Notes: generated from the letters alone by a model not told the origin. Counted from the first letter of the stretch, positions 1 through 6,221 are shown. The stretch: 8,784 nucleotides of DNA from CAZAJS01 sp964485635 (GCA_964485635.1 CAZAJS010000052.1:1-8784); one strand, 5' to 3'. Made by a program: numbers and translations.

Positions 1-1190
1 CACCCTTTCATCAGCAAACGGTCTGCTAGATCATAAAGACTCCATGCGACTTCTGCCTCCTGTTTTAACTTATAGCACACAATCGGCAAATTCTCACCAC
101 GGTTATAAATATCAAATAATCCCATCGATTCAACATTATTTGCAATATGCACTGCCACCTCTTTAGTTCTTTTTTGAATCGCTTCCCAGCCAGATCGACC
201 ATACCGGAAAAATGTATAATACTGACCAATAATTTGACTAGCCGAGTGGGAAAAATTAATTGCAATCGTTGGCATATTGCCGCCTAAATAACTGACCTCA
301 AAAACCAACTCTTCAGGTAAATAATCACGATCTTTCCAAATAATCCAGCCGATCCCTGGGTAAACCAAACCATATTTATGCCCAGATGTGCTAATCGATA
401 TCACATTATCAAGTCGAAAATNNNNNNNNNNATCCCACTGTAAATCAGGCTCGACAAATGGCGCAAAAAAACCACCTGAAGCTCCATCAACATGAATTGG
501 AACACTAATTTTAGCCGTCTGATTATATTGCGTTAATTTCGCATCAAGGGCGGCAATATCATCATACTTCCCTGTATACGTAATCCCTAAAATTCCGACA
601 ACACCAATAGTATTTTCATCGACATAATCTAATAACTTTTCTGGATCAAGCCTTTGGCAATTTTCATCAATTGGTACAGTGCGCATTTCAATATCCCAAT
701 AAACACAAAACTTTTCCCAGCAAACTTGAAAACCAGACGAAATCACCAAATTAGGTTGGCGTGTCCGAGTATCAATCCCAGCTTGTTTTGCCCGCTTCCG
801 CCAACGAAACTTCATTGCTAATCCACCTAGCATACAAGCTTCTGATGATCCAACGGTCGATGTGCCAATAAAATTCGCCTTTTCTGGCACATTCCATAAA
901 TCAGATAAAATTCGAATACAACGCTGTTCAATTTCAGCGGTTTGCGGATATTCTGACTTATCAATGGCATTTTTATCTAATGTATTACTCATTAACTCAA
1001 CCGCTTCAGGCTCCATATAAGTTTGACAAAATGTCGCTAAATTTTGTCGTGATTGACCTTCATCAATCAGCTCATTGGCAATTAAATCAGCCGCTGTTCG
1101 TGCATCAACTGGTTGCTGAGCTAATTGATCTTTTGGTAAAGGAATATTGGAAAAAAGTGGTCCATTTAATTGATTTTCATGATCTGACAT
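1..1190 (-). CDS. gadB: Glutamate decarboxylase, PLP-dependent (3' end outside window)
   Basis: Converts L-glutamate to GABA and CO2, consuming a cytoplasmic proton; in many bacteria it works with the antiporter GadC in acid resistance. The ATG at 1188-1190 is preceded by a strong TAAGGAG (1198-1204) with 7 nt spacing. The protein reads MSDHENQLNG and then follows the GAD family: RQNLATFCQTYMEPE (about residue 48), IGTSTVGSSEACMLGG (about 108), the PLP-pocket Asp in HVDGASGGF (Asp about 235) and the Schiff-base lysine in STSGHKYGLVYPGIGW (Lys about 272 as written, about 268 without the gap), then YLGGNMPT. About 390 residues are visible. E. coli GadB has 466, so the last 70 or so, including any C-terminal autoinhibitory tail, lie beyond the left edge. 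A 10-N gap interrupts it at 422-431. No gadC is visible, but the upstream side is occupied by an unrelated divergent gene, so gadC could only be downstream. Family assignment is very secure. Confidence 0.96.
   Translation of the reverse strand, partial: MSDHENQLNGPLFSNIPLPKDQLAQQPVDARTAADLIANELIDEGQSRQNLATFCQTYMEPEAVELMSNTLDKNAIDKSEYPQTAEIEQRCIRILSDLWNVPEKANFIGTSTVGSSEACMLGGLAMKFRWRKRAKQAGIDTRTRQPNLVISSGFQVCWEKFCVYWDIEMRTVPIDENCQRLDPEKLLDYVDENTIGVVGILGITYTGKYDDIAALDAKLTQYNQTAKISVPIHVDGASGGFFAPFVEPDLQWDXXXXFRLDNVISISTSGHKYGLVYPGIGWIIWKDRDYLPEELVFEVSYLGGNMPTIAINFSHSASQIIGQYYTFFRYGRSGWEAIQKRTKEVAVHIANNVESMGLFDIYNRGENLPIVCYKLKQEAEVAWSLYDLADRLLMKG
422..431. other. Assembly gap (10 Ns) inside gadB
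   Basis: Ten unknown bases interrupt gadB. On the coding strand the sequence reads TGG GAT, ten Ns, then AT TTT CGA CTT. GADs of this family normally read Trp-Asp-Phe-Arg-Leu without a break (E. coli GadB has WDFRL). The flanking AT is therefore probably duplicated and the true gap length is probably zero or slightly negative. The reading frame is kept only because 10 Ns plus 2 duplicated bases make 12. Confidence 0.9.
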
Positions 1191-1284
1191 TGATATTCTC
1201 CTTAGTGTCGATTTTTGGATTCACGTTTTGACATGCTGAATGATATAAATTGTCTGATATGACAACATCGATAAGCCTATCGCT

Positions 1285-1293
1285 ATTTTAGCA
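1285..1293 (-). promoter_or_regulatory. Candidate extended -10 promoter for gadB
   Basis: Read on the minus strand this is TGC-TAAAAT, an extended -10 element, with no good -35 hexamer. It would start a transcript near 1278 and give a leader of almost 90 nt. The inverted repeat CGATA-AGCC-TATCG (1269-1282) lies across the predicted start site and could be a regulator site. The prediction rests on motif match only. Confidence 0.35.
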
Positions 1294-1370
1294 CAGTTGA
1301 ACGATATAGACCTTATTGATACACACAATATCTTTGTATTAAAAATATGATTTGATTTTTTTAAATAGGC

Positions 1371-1399
1371 TTGATTTTTTCTTTAAGTCACGTTATTTT
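1371..1399 (+). promoter_or_regulatory. Candidate sigma-70 promoter for the DksA-like gene
   Basis: TTGATT (1371-1376), a 17-nt spacer and TATTTT (1394-1399) form a plausible -35/-10 pair ending 29 nt before the ATG at 1429. The area is very AT-rich, so chance matches are likely. Confidence 0.3.
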
Positions 1400-1428
1400 T
1401 CATCAAGCAAGATTAAATTATAGCCAGT

Positions 1429-1773
1429 ATGACCATGACGTTTGAACAGCAACAGCTTTTACAAGCTACATTAGAAAAGCAAAAAGCGCAACTCATGGAC
1501 CGTATTGACCAACAAAAACAAGCAACTGAAACGGTTGAATTAGATCAATCCCGCCAAGGGCGCTTATCACGCATGGATGCTTTACAGCAACAAGCCATGG
1601 CAAAAGCAACATTGAATCGTCTGAAAAACCAACTCAAGCAAGTTAATACGACGTTAAGTCAATTAACTGATTCAGATTTTGGTTATTGTCAACAATGTGG
1701 GGAGGCAATTGAATGGGATCGCTTAAAAATCAATCCAACCTTAACAGTCTGCTTTGAATGTATGAATGAATAA
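1429..1773 (+). CDS. Small DksA/TraR-family C4 zinc-finger protein
   Basis: Encodes 114 residues. Residues 5-80 are Gln- and Leu-rich and probably form a helical hairpin; they contain the segment VELDQSRQGRLSRMDALQQQ (about 36-55) typical of short DksA-like proteins. The C-terminus has a C4 zinc finger, CQQC (Cys87, Cys90) and CFEC (Cys108, Cys111), with CX2C-X17-CX2C spacing. DksA and TraR bind in the RNA polymerase secondary channel and tune promoters, with or without ppGpp. This protein is shorter than E. coli DksA (151 residues), so its effect on polymerase is inferred and it should not be called DksA itself. No Shine-Dalgarno is obvious before the ATG at 1429, and a second ATG two codons on (1435) is an alternative start. 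The methyltransferase begins 16 nt downstream, probably in the same transcript. Confidence 0.85.
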   Translation: MTMTFEQQQLLQATLEKQKAQLMDRIDQQKQATETVELDQSRQGRLSRMDALQQQAMAKATLNRLKNQLKQVNTTLSQLTDSDFGYCQQCGEAIEWDRLKINPTLTVCFECMNE

Positions 1774-1789
1774 AAATTAAGATTAAAGA

Positions 1790-2446
1790 ATGTCACAAAG
1801 TTTACAATGTCCATTATGCTATCAATTTCAAGCAAATTGGTTAACCTCTGATCGCCGTCGTCATTATTTTCATTGCACAAACTGCGATTTAATTTTTGTT
1901 AATCCAGAGGCTCATTTGTCATATAACTCAGAAAAATATATTTATGATGGTCATAATAATGATCCAGCTGATCCTCAATATCGCATCTTTTTAAATCAAT
2001 TACTTGACCCTTTATCAGGTTGGTTAACCAAATCAATGAGTGGCATTGACTTTGGTTGTGGCCCTACCCCTACGTTAGATCTCATGGTTAAAGAGCGTAT
2101 TGGATGTGATATGCAGCGCTACGATCCTTATTATTTTCCAAATAAAGACGTCCTGTCACAAAAATATGATTTTGTGACAGCCACTGAAGTTGTTGAACAC
2201 TTTAATGACCCTTTTTTAAATTGGGAGCAATTAACTAGCCTATTAAAACCATTAGGTTATTTAGCCATTATGACTTATTGTCATACGGCTGAAATGCGCA
2301 ATCAGTTCAAACAATGGGGGTATAAAGCAGACCCAAGCCACGTCTGTTTTTATAGTATTGAAACATTCAATTGGTTAGCAGAACATTTCAATCTAAGTCC
2401 AATTTTTTATCAAGATCGTGTCACAGTTTTTCAAATGCAACCATAA
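1790..2446 (+). CDS. Zinc-ribbon class I SAM-dependent methyltransferase
   Basis: Encodes 218 residues. The N-terminus has a rubredoxin-like zinc ribbon, CPLC (Cys7, Cys10) and CTNC (Cys29, Cys32). A Rossmann-type methyltransferase domain follows: motif I is GIDFGCGPTP (about 85-94, SAM-binding glycines), an acidic residue follows at CD in IGCDMQRYDP (about 104-113), and the YDFVTATEVVEHF segment (about 126-138) is typical of the Methyltransf_23-type fold. PLGYLAIMTY is the usual strand after motif III. The substrate cannot be read from the sequence; small molecules, tRNA and protein are all possible. The start is supported only by a weak AAAGA before the ATG. The gene follows the DksA-like gene by 16 nt, so the two are probably co-transcribed. 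No clear terminator is seen after its stop. Confidence 0.82.
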   Translation: MSQSLQCPLCYQFQANWLTSDRRRHYFHCTNCDLIFVNPEAHLSYNSEKYIYDGHNNDPADPQYRIFLNQLLDPLSGWLTKSMSGIDFGCGPTPTLDLMVKERIGCDMQRYDPYYFPNKDVLSQKYDFVTATEVVEHFNDPFLNWEQLTSLLKPLGYLAIMTYCHTAEMRNQFKQWGYKADPSHVCFYSIETFNWLAEHFNLSPIFYQDRVTVFQMQP

Positions 2447-2493
2447 GATCAAACAGTACGAGCAAATTAGACAATCATTTTCAAACCATCAAT

Positions 2494-3018
2494 CTAACTT
2501 GATGAAGCCCCATTATAAAACATTAAAAAGATCAAAACACAGGCAGCAATAAAAGCAATCCGACGTAATAAACTTTTATTGGCTTTACCAGGTCGGTCAG
2601 GGCCAACTTTTTGCATTGTTTGTCCATAATGCTGTTGCATTAAATCACGTAACTTAAAAAGTTGATTTGTTATGTGTTTTTTCTCTGTTTTCCCTGTTGT
2701 ACCCGCATAAAGCGCTTTTTCAATATCCGTGACAATTTGCCCTCTTAATTGCATAAACTCATCAAAATAAGGTGCATCACTGGCAATGTCATCTAAACTA
2801 CCATTTTGTTTGTATAGCTGTTGATAATTATAACCATTACCAATTAAAAAGACTTTGGTGTAATAATTCAGATCATATTCAACTTTTTTCACAAAATTAC
2901 CAAATTCATCAGACCTAGCCCTTTTAGGCCCCCCTTTCTTAGGTTTTCGACTAAAAAGGCGCTTATAAAAACCAATGCGAAATCCTTTACCTAAGCTTTT
3001 ACTAAACCCAAAAATCAT
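2494..3018 (-). CDS. Hypothetical protein with C-terminal membrane anchor
   Basis: I do not recognise the family. The 174 residues have three parts: a strongly basic N-terminus (residues 7-35, many Lys and Arg, with KPKKGGPKRAR at 25-35), a soluble and probably helical middle (about 40-135, with Tyr-rich KVEYDLNYYTK near 45-55), and a single hydrophobic segment IAFIAACVLIFLMFY (about 154-168) preceded by two arginines and followed by a short NGASSS tail. This layout suggests a tail-anchored inner-membrane protein with its bulk in the cytoplasm. The start ATG at 3016-3018 has GAG/AGTGG and AGG purine tracts upstream but no ideal ribosome site. It reads in the same direction as mdh but lies beyond the mdh terminator, so it probably has its own promoter. 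It is convergent with the methyltransferase across 47 nt. Confidence 0.65.
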   Translation of the reverse strand: MIFGFSKSLGKGFRIGFYKRLFSRKPKKGGPKRARSDEFGNFVKKVEYDLNYYTKVFLIGNGYNYQQLYKQNGSLDDIASDAPYFDEFMQLRGQIVTDIEKALYAGTTGKTEKKHITNQLFKLRDLMQQHYGQTMQKVGPDRPGKANKSLLRRIAFIAACVLIFLMFYNGASSS

Positions 3019-3048
3019 ACCTGACCACTCAATATTTTAAATAATATT

Positions 3049-3077
3049 AGCTTAACATTCATCAATCACAATGTCAC
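3049..3077 (-). promoter_or_regulatory. Candidate promoter for the hypothetical membrane protein
   Basis: On the minus strand GTGACA (3077-3072) is followed by a 17-nt spacer and TAAGCT (3054-3049), with TGT directly before the -10 as an extended element. It lies between the mdh terminator and the gene start at 3018, where a separate promoter is expected. Confidence 0.35.
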
Positions 3078-3101
3078 GATTAACTCATTAGCCAATAAAA
3101 C

Positions 3102-3125
3102 AAAAAATGCGTCTAAAGACGCATT
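3102..3125 (-). terminator. Intrinsic terminator of mdh
   Basis: AATGCGTC (3106-3113) and GACGCATT (3118-3125) form a perfect 8-bp stem with a TAAA loop. Read on the minus strand, the stem runs into a T tract (TTTTTTG then TTTT), the classic rho-independent arrangement. It lies 36 nt past the mdh stop. The plus strand has no T tract after the hairpin, so it acts in one direction. Confidence 0.88.
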
Positions 3126-3161
3126 ATAAAAAATAGAATCATTCAAAAAATATTTTAACGA

Positions 3162-4142
3162 TCACTGCAATAAATCTGCTACAGCAGCTTTTTCTTCTTG
3201 TAATTCAGCAATGGTTTTATCGATGTAGGCTTGACTAAAGGCATTAATTTCTAAGTCTTGAACAATGTGATATTCGCCATTAACACATGTCGTTGGGAAA
3301 CCAAAGATTAACCCTTTTGGCACACCATATTCACCATTAGACATCACACCCATGCTAACCCAATCACCTTCTGGCGTACCTAATACCCAGTTACGCATAT
3401 GCTCAATCGCCGCATGACCTGCAGATGCCGCCGATGAAGCACCACGTGCCTCAATAATCGCAGCCCCACGCTTTTGAACGACAGGAATAAAGTCATTAAC
3501 TAGCCAATCTTGCTCAAGCTGTTCATGAAATGGATTACCATTTGATTTTGCATGAAAAATATCCGGATATTGTGTACTTGAATGATTTCCCCAAGCAATA
3601 ACATTACTCAAGCTTTGATTATGAACCCCTAATTTATAAGCAACTTGCGTTAAAATACGATTATGATCCAAACGCATCATGCTTGTAATATTTTGTTTTG
3701 GAATCGATGGGGCATGATGCGATAAAATTAACGCATTTGTATTAGCTGGATTGCCGACGACAAGTGCTTTAACCGTTTTTTTAGCCACTTGATCTAAGGC
3801 TTTGCCTTGAGATTGAAAGATTTGACCATTATCTTGAATTAAATCTTTCCGCTCCATACCTTTACCGCGTGGTTTAGCCCCAACAAATAAGACATAATCA
3901 GCATCTTTAAATGCTACATAGGGATCAGAACTCGCACTCATGGAGTTGACTAATGGGAAAGCACAATCATCCACTTCCATCATGACCCCTTTAACAGCAT
4001 CCATGGATGGATCAATATCTAGCAGTTTTAAATCAACTGGTTGATCTTTTCCAAGCATTTCACCACTAGCAATTCTAAAAATCATGCTATAGGCAATATT
4101 TCCTGCTGCGCCTGTTACGGCAACTGTCACTGGTTGTTTCAT
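3162..4142 (-). CDS. mdh: Malate dehydrogenase, NAD-dependent
   Basis: Interconverts malate and oxaloacetate with NAD in the TCA cycle, in the cytoplasm. The 326 residues match the long cytosolic-type bacterial MDH family (about 325-330 residues, as in Legionella and Coxiella) rather than the shorter E. coli or Bacillus types. Visible motifs in order: nucleotide-binding GAAGNI (11-16); an acidic residue ending strand 2 (Asp42, in LLDID) that favours NAD over NADP; substrate-loop arginines in KPRGKGMERKDL (Arg92, Arg98); NPANTN (131-136); MMRLDHNR with catalytic-pair Asp159 and substrate Arg162; and WGNHSSTQYPD with catalytic His187. No key residue is missing. The ATG at 4140-4142 has a strong TAAGGAG (4150-4156) at 7-nt spacing. 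It appears to be a single-gene unit: a terminator follows, and the gene upstream on the same strand (phhB) is 173 nt away. Confidence 0.97.
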   Translation of the reverse strand: MKQPVTVAVTGAAGNIAYSMIFRIASGEMLGKDQPVDLKLLDIDPSMDAVKGVMMEVDDCAFPLVNSMSASSDPYVAFKDADYVLFVGAKPRGKGMERKDLIQDNGQIFQSQGKALDQVAKKTVKALVVGNPANTNALILSHHAPSIPKQNITSMMRLDHNRILTQVAYKLGVHNQSLSNVIAWGNHSSTQYPDIFHAKSNGNPFHEQLEQDWLVNDFIPVVQKRGAAIIEARGASSAASAGHAAIEHMRNWVLGTPEGDWVSMGVMSNGEYGVPKGLIFGFPTTCVNGEYHIVQDLEINAFSQAYIDKTIAELQEEKAAVADLLQ

Positions 4143-4195
4143 TGATAAACTCCTTAATTGATTAATTCATTCTGGTTTTTAACAAACCTTATTGA

Positions 4196-4213
4196 CTTGT
4201 TTGGCTAAACAAG
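4196..4213. promoter_or_regulatory. 18-nt inverted repeat upstream of mdh
   Basis: CTTGTTT-GGCT-AAACAAG is a perfect 7-bp inverted repeat with a 4-nt centre, 54 nt before the mdh start. It has no T tract on either strand, so it is not a standard terminator. It could be an operator or a hairpin in the mdh leader: a weak minus-strand promoter (TTGCCT at 4272-4267, TTATAA at 4248-4243, 18-nt spacer) would place it inside the 5' untranslated region. No regulator can be named. Confidence 0.35.
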
Positions 4214-4284
4214 CATTCATGACTCTTTTATTTTACGTTATTTTATAATTCATAGGGAATTTTTTCAGGCAAATGTTCATTGAA

Positions 4285-4309
4285 TTTTTTGAACTGAATA
4301 TTCAAAAAA
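4285..4309. terminator. A/T-only hairpin after phhB, possible weak terminator
   Basis: TTTTTTGAA (4285-4293) and TTCAAAAAA (4301-4309) are perfect 9-bp reverse complements around a 7-nt loop. The repeat lies directly after the phhB stop (4316-4318). With only one G-C pair the stem is weak, but it is bounded by A and T tracts in both orientations. It may end phhB transcription inefficiently, allowing some read-through into mdh. Confidence 0.3.
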
Positions 4310-4315
4310 ATTAAA

Positions 4316-4666
4316 CTAATTATCAGCTAGCAGCTCTTCAACTTTGTGGGCACAAATCAAGTCATTGATGGTCACACCACCTAATGCATGCGTTTTAAAA
4401 TAAACAACACAAGCATTATAATGGACTGATAAATCAGGATGGTGTTGTTGATCATGCGCAATCCATGCAACCGCATTAACAAATGCCATAGTTTTATAAA
4501 ACCCTTTAAACTTCACTGTTCGTTTAATGCATTGATCTGAGGCATCATAATTCCAATTTGGCAGTTGATTCAAATACTCTGCAATTGCCGCTTCAGTTAA
4601 CAAGGAATCTTGACCTTGGCATGCTTGACACTTTTGTTTTGCTAAAGGTTGATCTTGATTCAGCAT
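4316..4666 (-). CDS. phhB: Pterin-4a-carbinolamine dehydratase (PhhB type)
   Basis: Dehydrates 4a-hydroxytetrahydropterin, the product of aromatic amino-acid hydroxylases, so that the pterin cofactor can be recycled. The 116 residues match the bacterial family. They include the N-terminal KCQACQG (Cys13, Cys16) common in proteobacterial members, a short helix ending LPNWNY (35-40), the active-site signature HDQQHHPDLSVHYN (His75, His76, Pro77, then an aromatic at Tyr83) and the TH-near-ND pattern in KTHALGGVTINDLI (Thr92, His93, Asp102). The start has a strong AAAAGGAGG (4672-4680) 5 nt before the ATG. No phenylalanine hydroxylase is visible in the window, so its partner enzyme is elsewhere or absent. 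The name follows the Pseudomonas/Legionella convention. Confidence 0.93.
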   Translation of the reverse strand: MLNQDQPLAKQKCQACQGQDSLLTEAAIAEYLNQLPNWNYDASDQCIKRTVKFKGFYKTMAFVNAVAWIAHDQQHHPDLSVHYNACVVYFKTHALGGVTINDLICAHKVEELLADN

Positions 4667-4708
4667 GACTGCCTCCTTTTACATTAGTTTAAAAATCTAT
4701 GCTTTTTT

Positions 4709-4735
4709 AGTTTAGCATAAAACAAATTGAACCAA
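4709..4735 (-). promoter_or_regulatory. Candidate extended -10 promoter for phhB
   Basis: On the minus strand TTGGTT (4735-4730) is followed by TGC-TAAACT (4717-4709), an extended -10. The spacer between hexamers is 15 nt, shorter than ideal, which an extended -10 can tolerate. The predicted start, about 4702, gives a leader near 36 nt. Confidence 0.35.
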
Positions 4736-4775
4736 TGCTTTTGCTTAAAGTATTTATCAATATAATCTTCATTTC

Positions 4776-4802
4776 TCCTATCATAGGATTGAAAATATGA
4801 TA
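4776..4802. promoter_or_regulatory. Operator-like palindromes upstream of the thioesterase
   Basis: Two overlapping inverted repeats share bases here. TCCTAT-C-ATAGGA (4776-4788) is a perfect 13-bp palindrome. TATCATA (4779-4785) and TATGATA (4796-4802) form a second repeat around a 10-nt centre. They cover the -35 region and reach into the -10 element of the candidate thioesterase promoter, a position where a bound repressor would block polymerase. No regulator gene can be assigned. Confidence 0.4.
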
Positions 4803-4806
4803 AAAT
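4798..4806 (+). promoter_or_regulatory. Candidate extended -10 promoter for the thioesterase gene
   Basis: TGA-TAAAAT is an extended -10 with a near-consensus hexamer. No good -35 lies 16-18 nt upstream, where an operator-like palindrome is found instead. The predicted start near 4813 leaves a leader of about 26 nt. The bases after the hexamer (AGC) match those at the candidate gadB promoter. Confidence 0.45.
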
Positions 4807-4838
4807 AGCCGTCAATATTCATCGGTTAAATCAACATC

Positions 4839-5237
4839 ATGACGTATCAAATTCAATTACCCGTTGATCCAAATCATATTGATTTTCAAAATATTTTAAA
4901 TAATTGCTATTATTTACACTATATGGAAAAAGCACGCCATGTATTTTTACAGCACGCTTTCGAAATTGATATTATTCAAGCTGCCAAACAGGGTTATCAC
5001 TATGTGCTTTATGCGGTAGAAAATTTAATTTTTCATCACTCAGTCAAACCTGATGATCTTATGACAATCACCTGCCAATTAACGAAAGCTACGCGTACAA
5101 AAATGACGCTCTATCAGCAGATATGGGTCGATGAGCAATTAACCACAGAAGCGACTTTAATTGCAACCTGTGTTCCGACTGATCACACTAGACCTTTTAT
5201 TCCCCACATAATTCGACAAGCCGCGCGTTTAAATTGA
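4839..5237 (+). CDS. Acyl-CoA thioesterase, 4HBT/hotdog family
   Basis: Probably hydrolyses acyl-CoA thioesters in the cytoplasm. The 132 residues have the length and layout of YbgC/FadM-type hotdog enzymes. The N-terminal strand and loop VDPNHIDFQN carry the candidate catalytic Asp15, followed by the long hotdog helix YYLHYMEKARHVFLQ (about 24-38, with the family's E-x-AR pattern at Glu30-Arg33). The middle has HHSVKPDDLMTITCQLTK (about 65-82), matching the usual region where strands leave the helix. The loop after the Asp (FQNILNN) lacks the Gly-Gly-Val-Val-Tyr-His of YbgC, so substrate choice may differ and no gene symbol is given. No Shine-Dalgarno is obvious before the ATG. Its stop is only 2 nt from the end of the convergent LysR gene. 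Confidence 0.8.
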   Translation: MTYQIQLPVDPNHIDFQNILNNCYYLHYMEKARHVFLQHAFEIDIIQAAKQGYHYVLYAVENLIFHHSVKPDDLMTITCQLTKATRTKMTLYQQIWVDEQLTTEATLIATCVPTDHTRPFIPHIIRQAARLN

Positions 5238-5251
5238 TTCTAAATTGATTC
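5230..5251. repeat. Perfect 11-bp tandem duplication over two stop codons
   Basis: TAAATTGATTC occurs twice in direct succession (5230-5240 and 5241-5251). The first copy holds the thioesterase TGA (5235-5237). The LysR stop (5240-5242, minus strand) lies on the junction. With a single copy both genes would still end in frame, but their 3' ends would overlap by a few bases, so the duplication appears to have separated two overlapping convergent genes. Confidence 0.9.
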
Positions 5252-6160
5252 AGATGACAGCGTTGTTTCTTCAAATAATTGCGCTTGAAATGATTCCATC
5301 AAAGGGCTTTGATATTTACGTTCATGCACTACCACATAGAATTGCCGCATTAATGCTTCTGGTAAATCAACAACATCTAATTGCTGAACATGTCCTGCTG
5401 CACACGCCATTGCACTAGCAGTCGTTGACACTAACCCAAATCCTAAGCCACAACTGACAGCTTGAATAATGCTTTCAGTTGTGGATAACGTCAGTGCAAT
5501 TTTCCAATCAGATAAAAATGGTGCTAAAATTTGCATAAACTGTACCCGGCTACTTGAACCAGGCTCTCTTAACACCCAATTTGTTTGTGCTAAATCAGCA
5601 CATGTAATAGTTTCTTTGTGCGTCAATGGATGATCTGATGCCACAATAATCGCTAATTGATCCATGCGCCAAGGCATTAACTTTAAATTAGGAGCATCAA
5701 CAACACCCTCAATTAAACCAATATCCACTTTAAAATCTTGAATTTTTTGACACAAATCATGAGTATTTTCAATAATCACCGTTTGATTATGATGGCCTGT
5801 CTGAGTGCGAAATTGCTGAATAATACTGGTTAATAAATAATTGCCAATCGTATTTGTCGCTCCAATAACTAATTGACTTTGGGAATCAGCAATAGCCCCG
5901 TTACGTTTAAATGTTTTTTCAAATGCTGCAGCACGTTGATAAATTTCATCAGCCTGCGATAACAGTTGCTGACCACAACTATTTAGCACCAATCGATTTT
6001 TGACACGATCAAACAAAGGTACTTGTAAACGCAACTCTAATTCATGTAAAGCCATACTGACTGCAGGTTTTGACAAACATAGTTGTTCTGAGGCAGCAGC
6101 TAATGTTTTTGTTTGAGCAATTGTCAAGAAAATATGAATTTGGCGTAAAGTAATATTCAT
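5240..6160 (-). CDS. LysR-family transcriptional regulator
   Basis: A DNA-binding regulator, normally a tetramer that responds to a small ligand. The N-terminal winged helix-turn-helix is clear: LRQIHIFLTIAQTKTLAAAS, then LCLSKPAVSMALHELE (recognition helix about 29-42) and PLFDRVKNRLVLNSCG (about 48-63), followed by a linker helix and a type-2 periplasmic-binding-protein effector domain (about 88-300). The general look is of the CysB/YeiE/CbbR side of the family, but I cannot name an orthologue. An in-frame TTG at 6169 would add three residues (309 instead of 306). I prefer the ATG at 6158-6160 because it gives the usual short lead into the helix-turn-helix; the only purine tract, AGGG, is 12 nt from the ATG and 3 nt from the TTG, so spacing does not settle it. 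It is divergent from the TDT transporter gene, its most likely target. Confidence 0.93.
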   Translation of the reverse strand: MNITLRQIHIFLTIAQTKTLAAASEQLCLSKPAVSMALHELELRLQVPLFDRVKNRLVLNSCGQQLLSQADEIYQRAAAFEKTFKRNGAIADSQSQLVIGATNTIGNYLLTSIIQQFRTQTGHHNQTVIIENTHDLCQKIQDFKVDIGLIEGVVDAPNLKLMPWRMDQLAIIVASDHPLTHKETITCADLAQTNWVLREPGSSSRVQFMQILAPFLSDWKIALTLSTTESIIQAVSCGLGFGLVSTTASAMACAAGHVQQLDVVDLPEALMRQFYVVVHERKYQSPLMESFQAQLFEETTLSSESI

Positions 6161-6192
6161 GTCGTTCAATTACCCTGAATGTTTTTTTAAAA

Positions 6193-6221
6193 ATATTAAA
6201 CTTTTATTTTAAATCAGTCAA
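6193..6221 (-). promoter_or_regulatory. Promoter of the LysR gene
   Basis: On the minus strand TTGACT (6221-6216), a 17-nt spacer and TAATAT (6198-6193) make a strong sigma-70 match, placing the start near 6186 and giving a leader of about 25 nt. It directly abuts the candidate transporter promoter, as in many auto-regulated LysR pairs. Confidence 0.55.

Noticed and set aside
65..265. Minus-strand open frame of 66 codons within the gadB region
   Set aside because: It lies inside gadB in a different frame, and gadB has unmistakable family motifs there.
980..1231. Plus-strand open frame of 83 codons
   Set aside because: Antisense shadow of the gadB 5' end; no ribosome site and no family resemblance.
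1689..1880. Minus-strand open frame of 63 codons
   Set aside because: Antisense to the DksA-like and methyltransferase genes, both of which have clear zinc-site motifs.
2467..2497. Inverted TTAGA/TCTAA between the methyltransferase and the hypothetical gene, considered as a shared terminator
   Set aside because: Arms are only 5 bp, the loop is long and there is no T tract.
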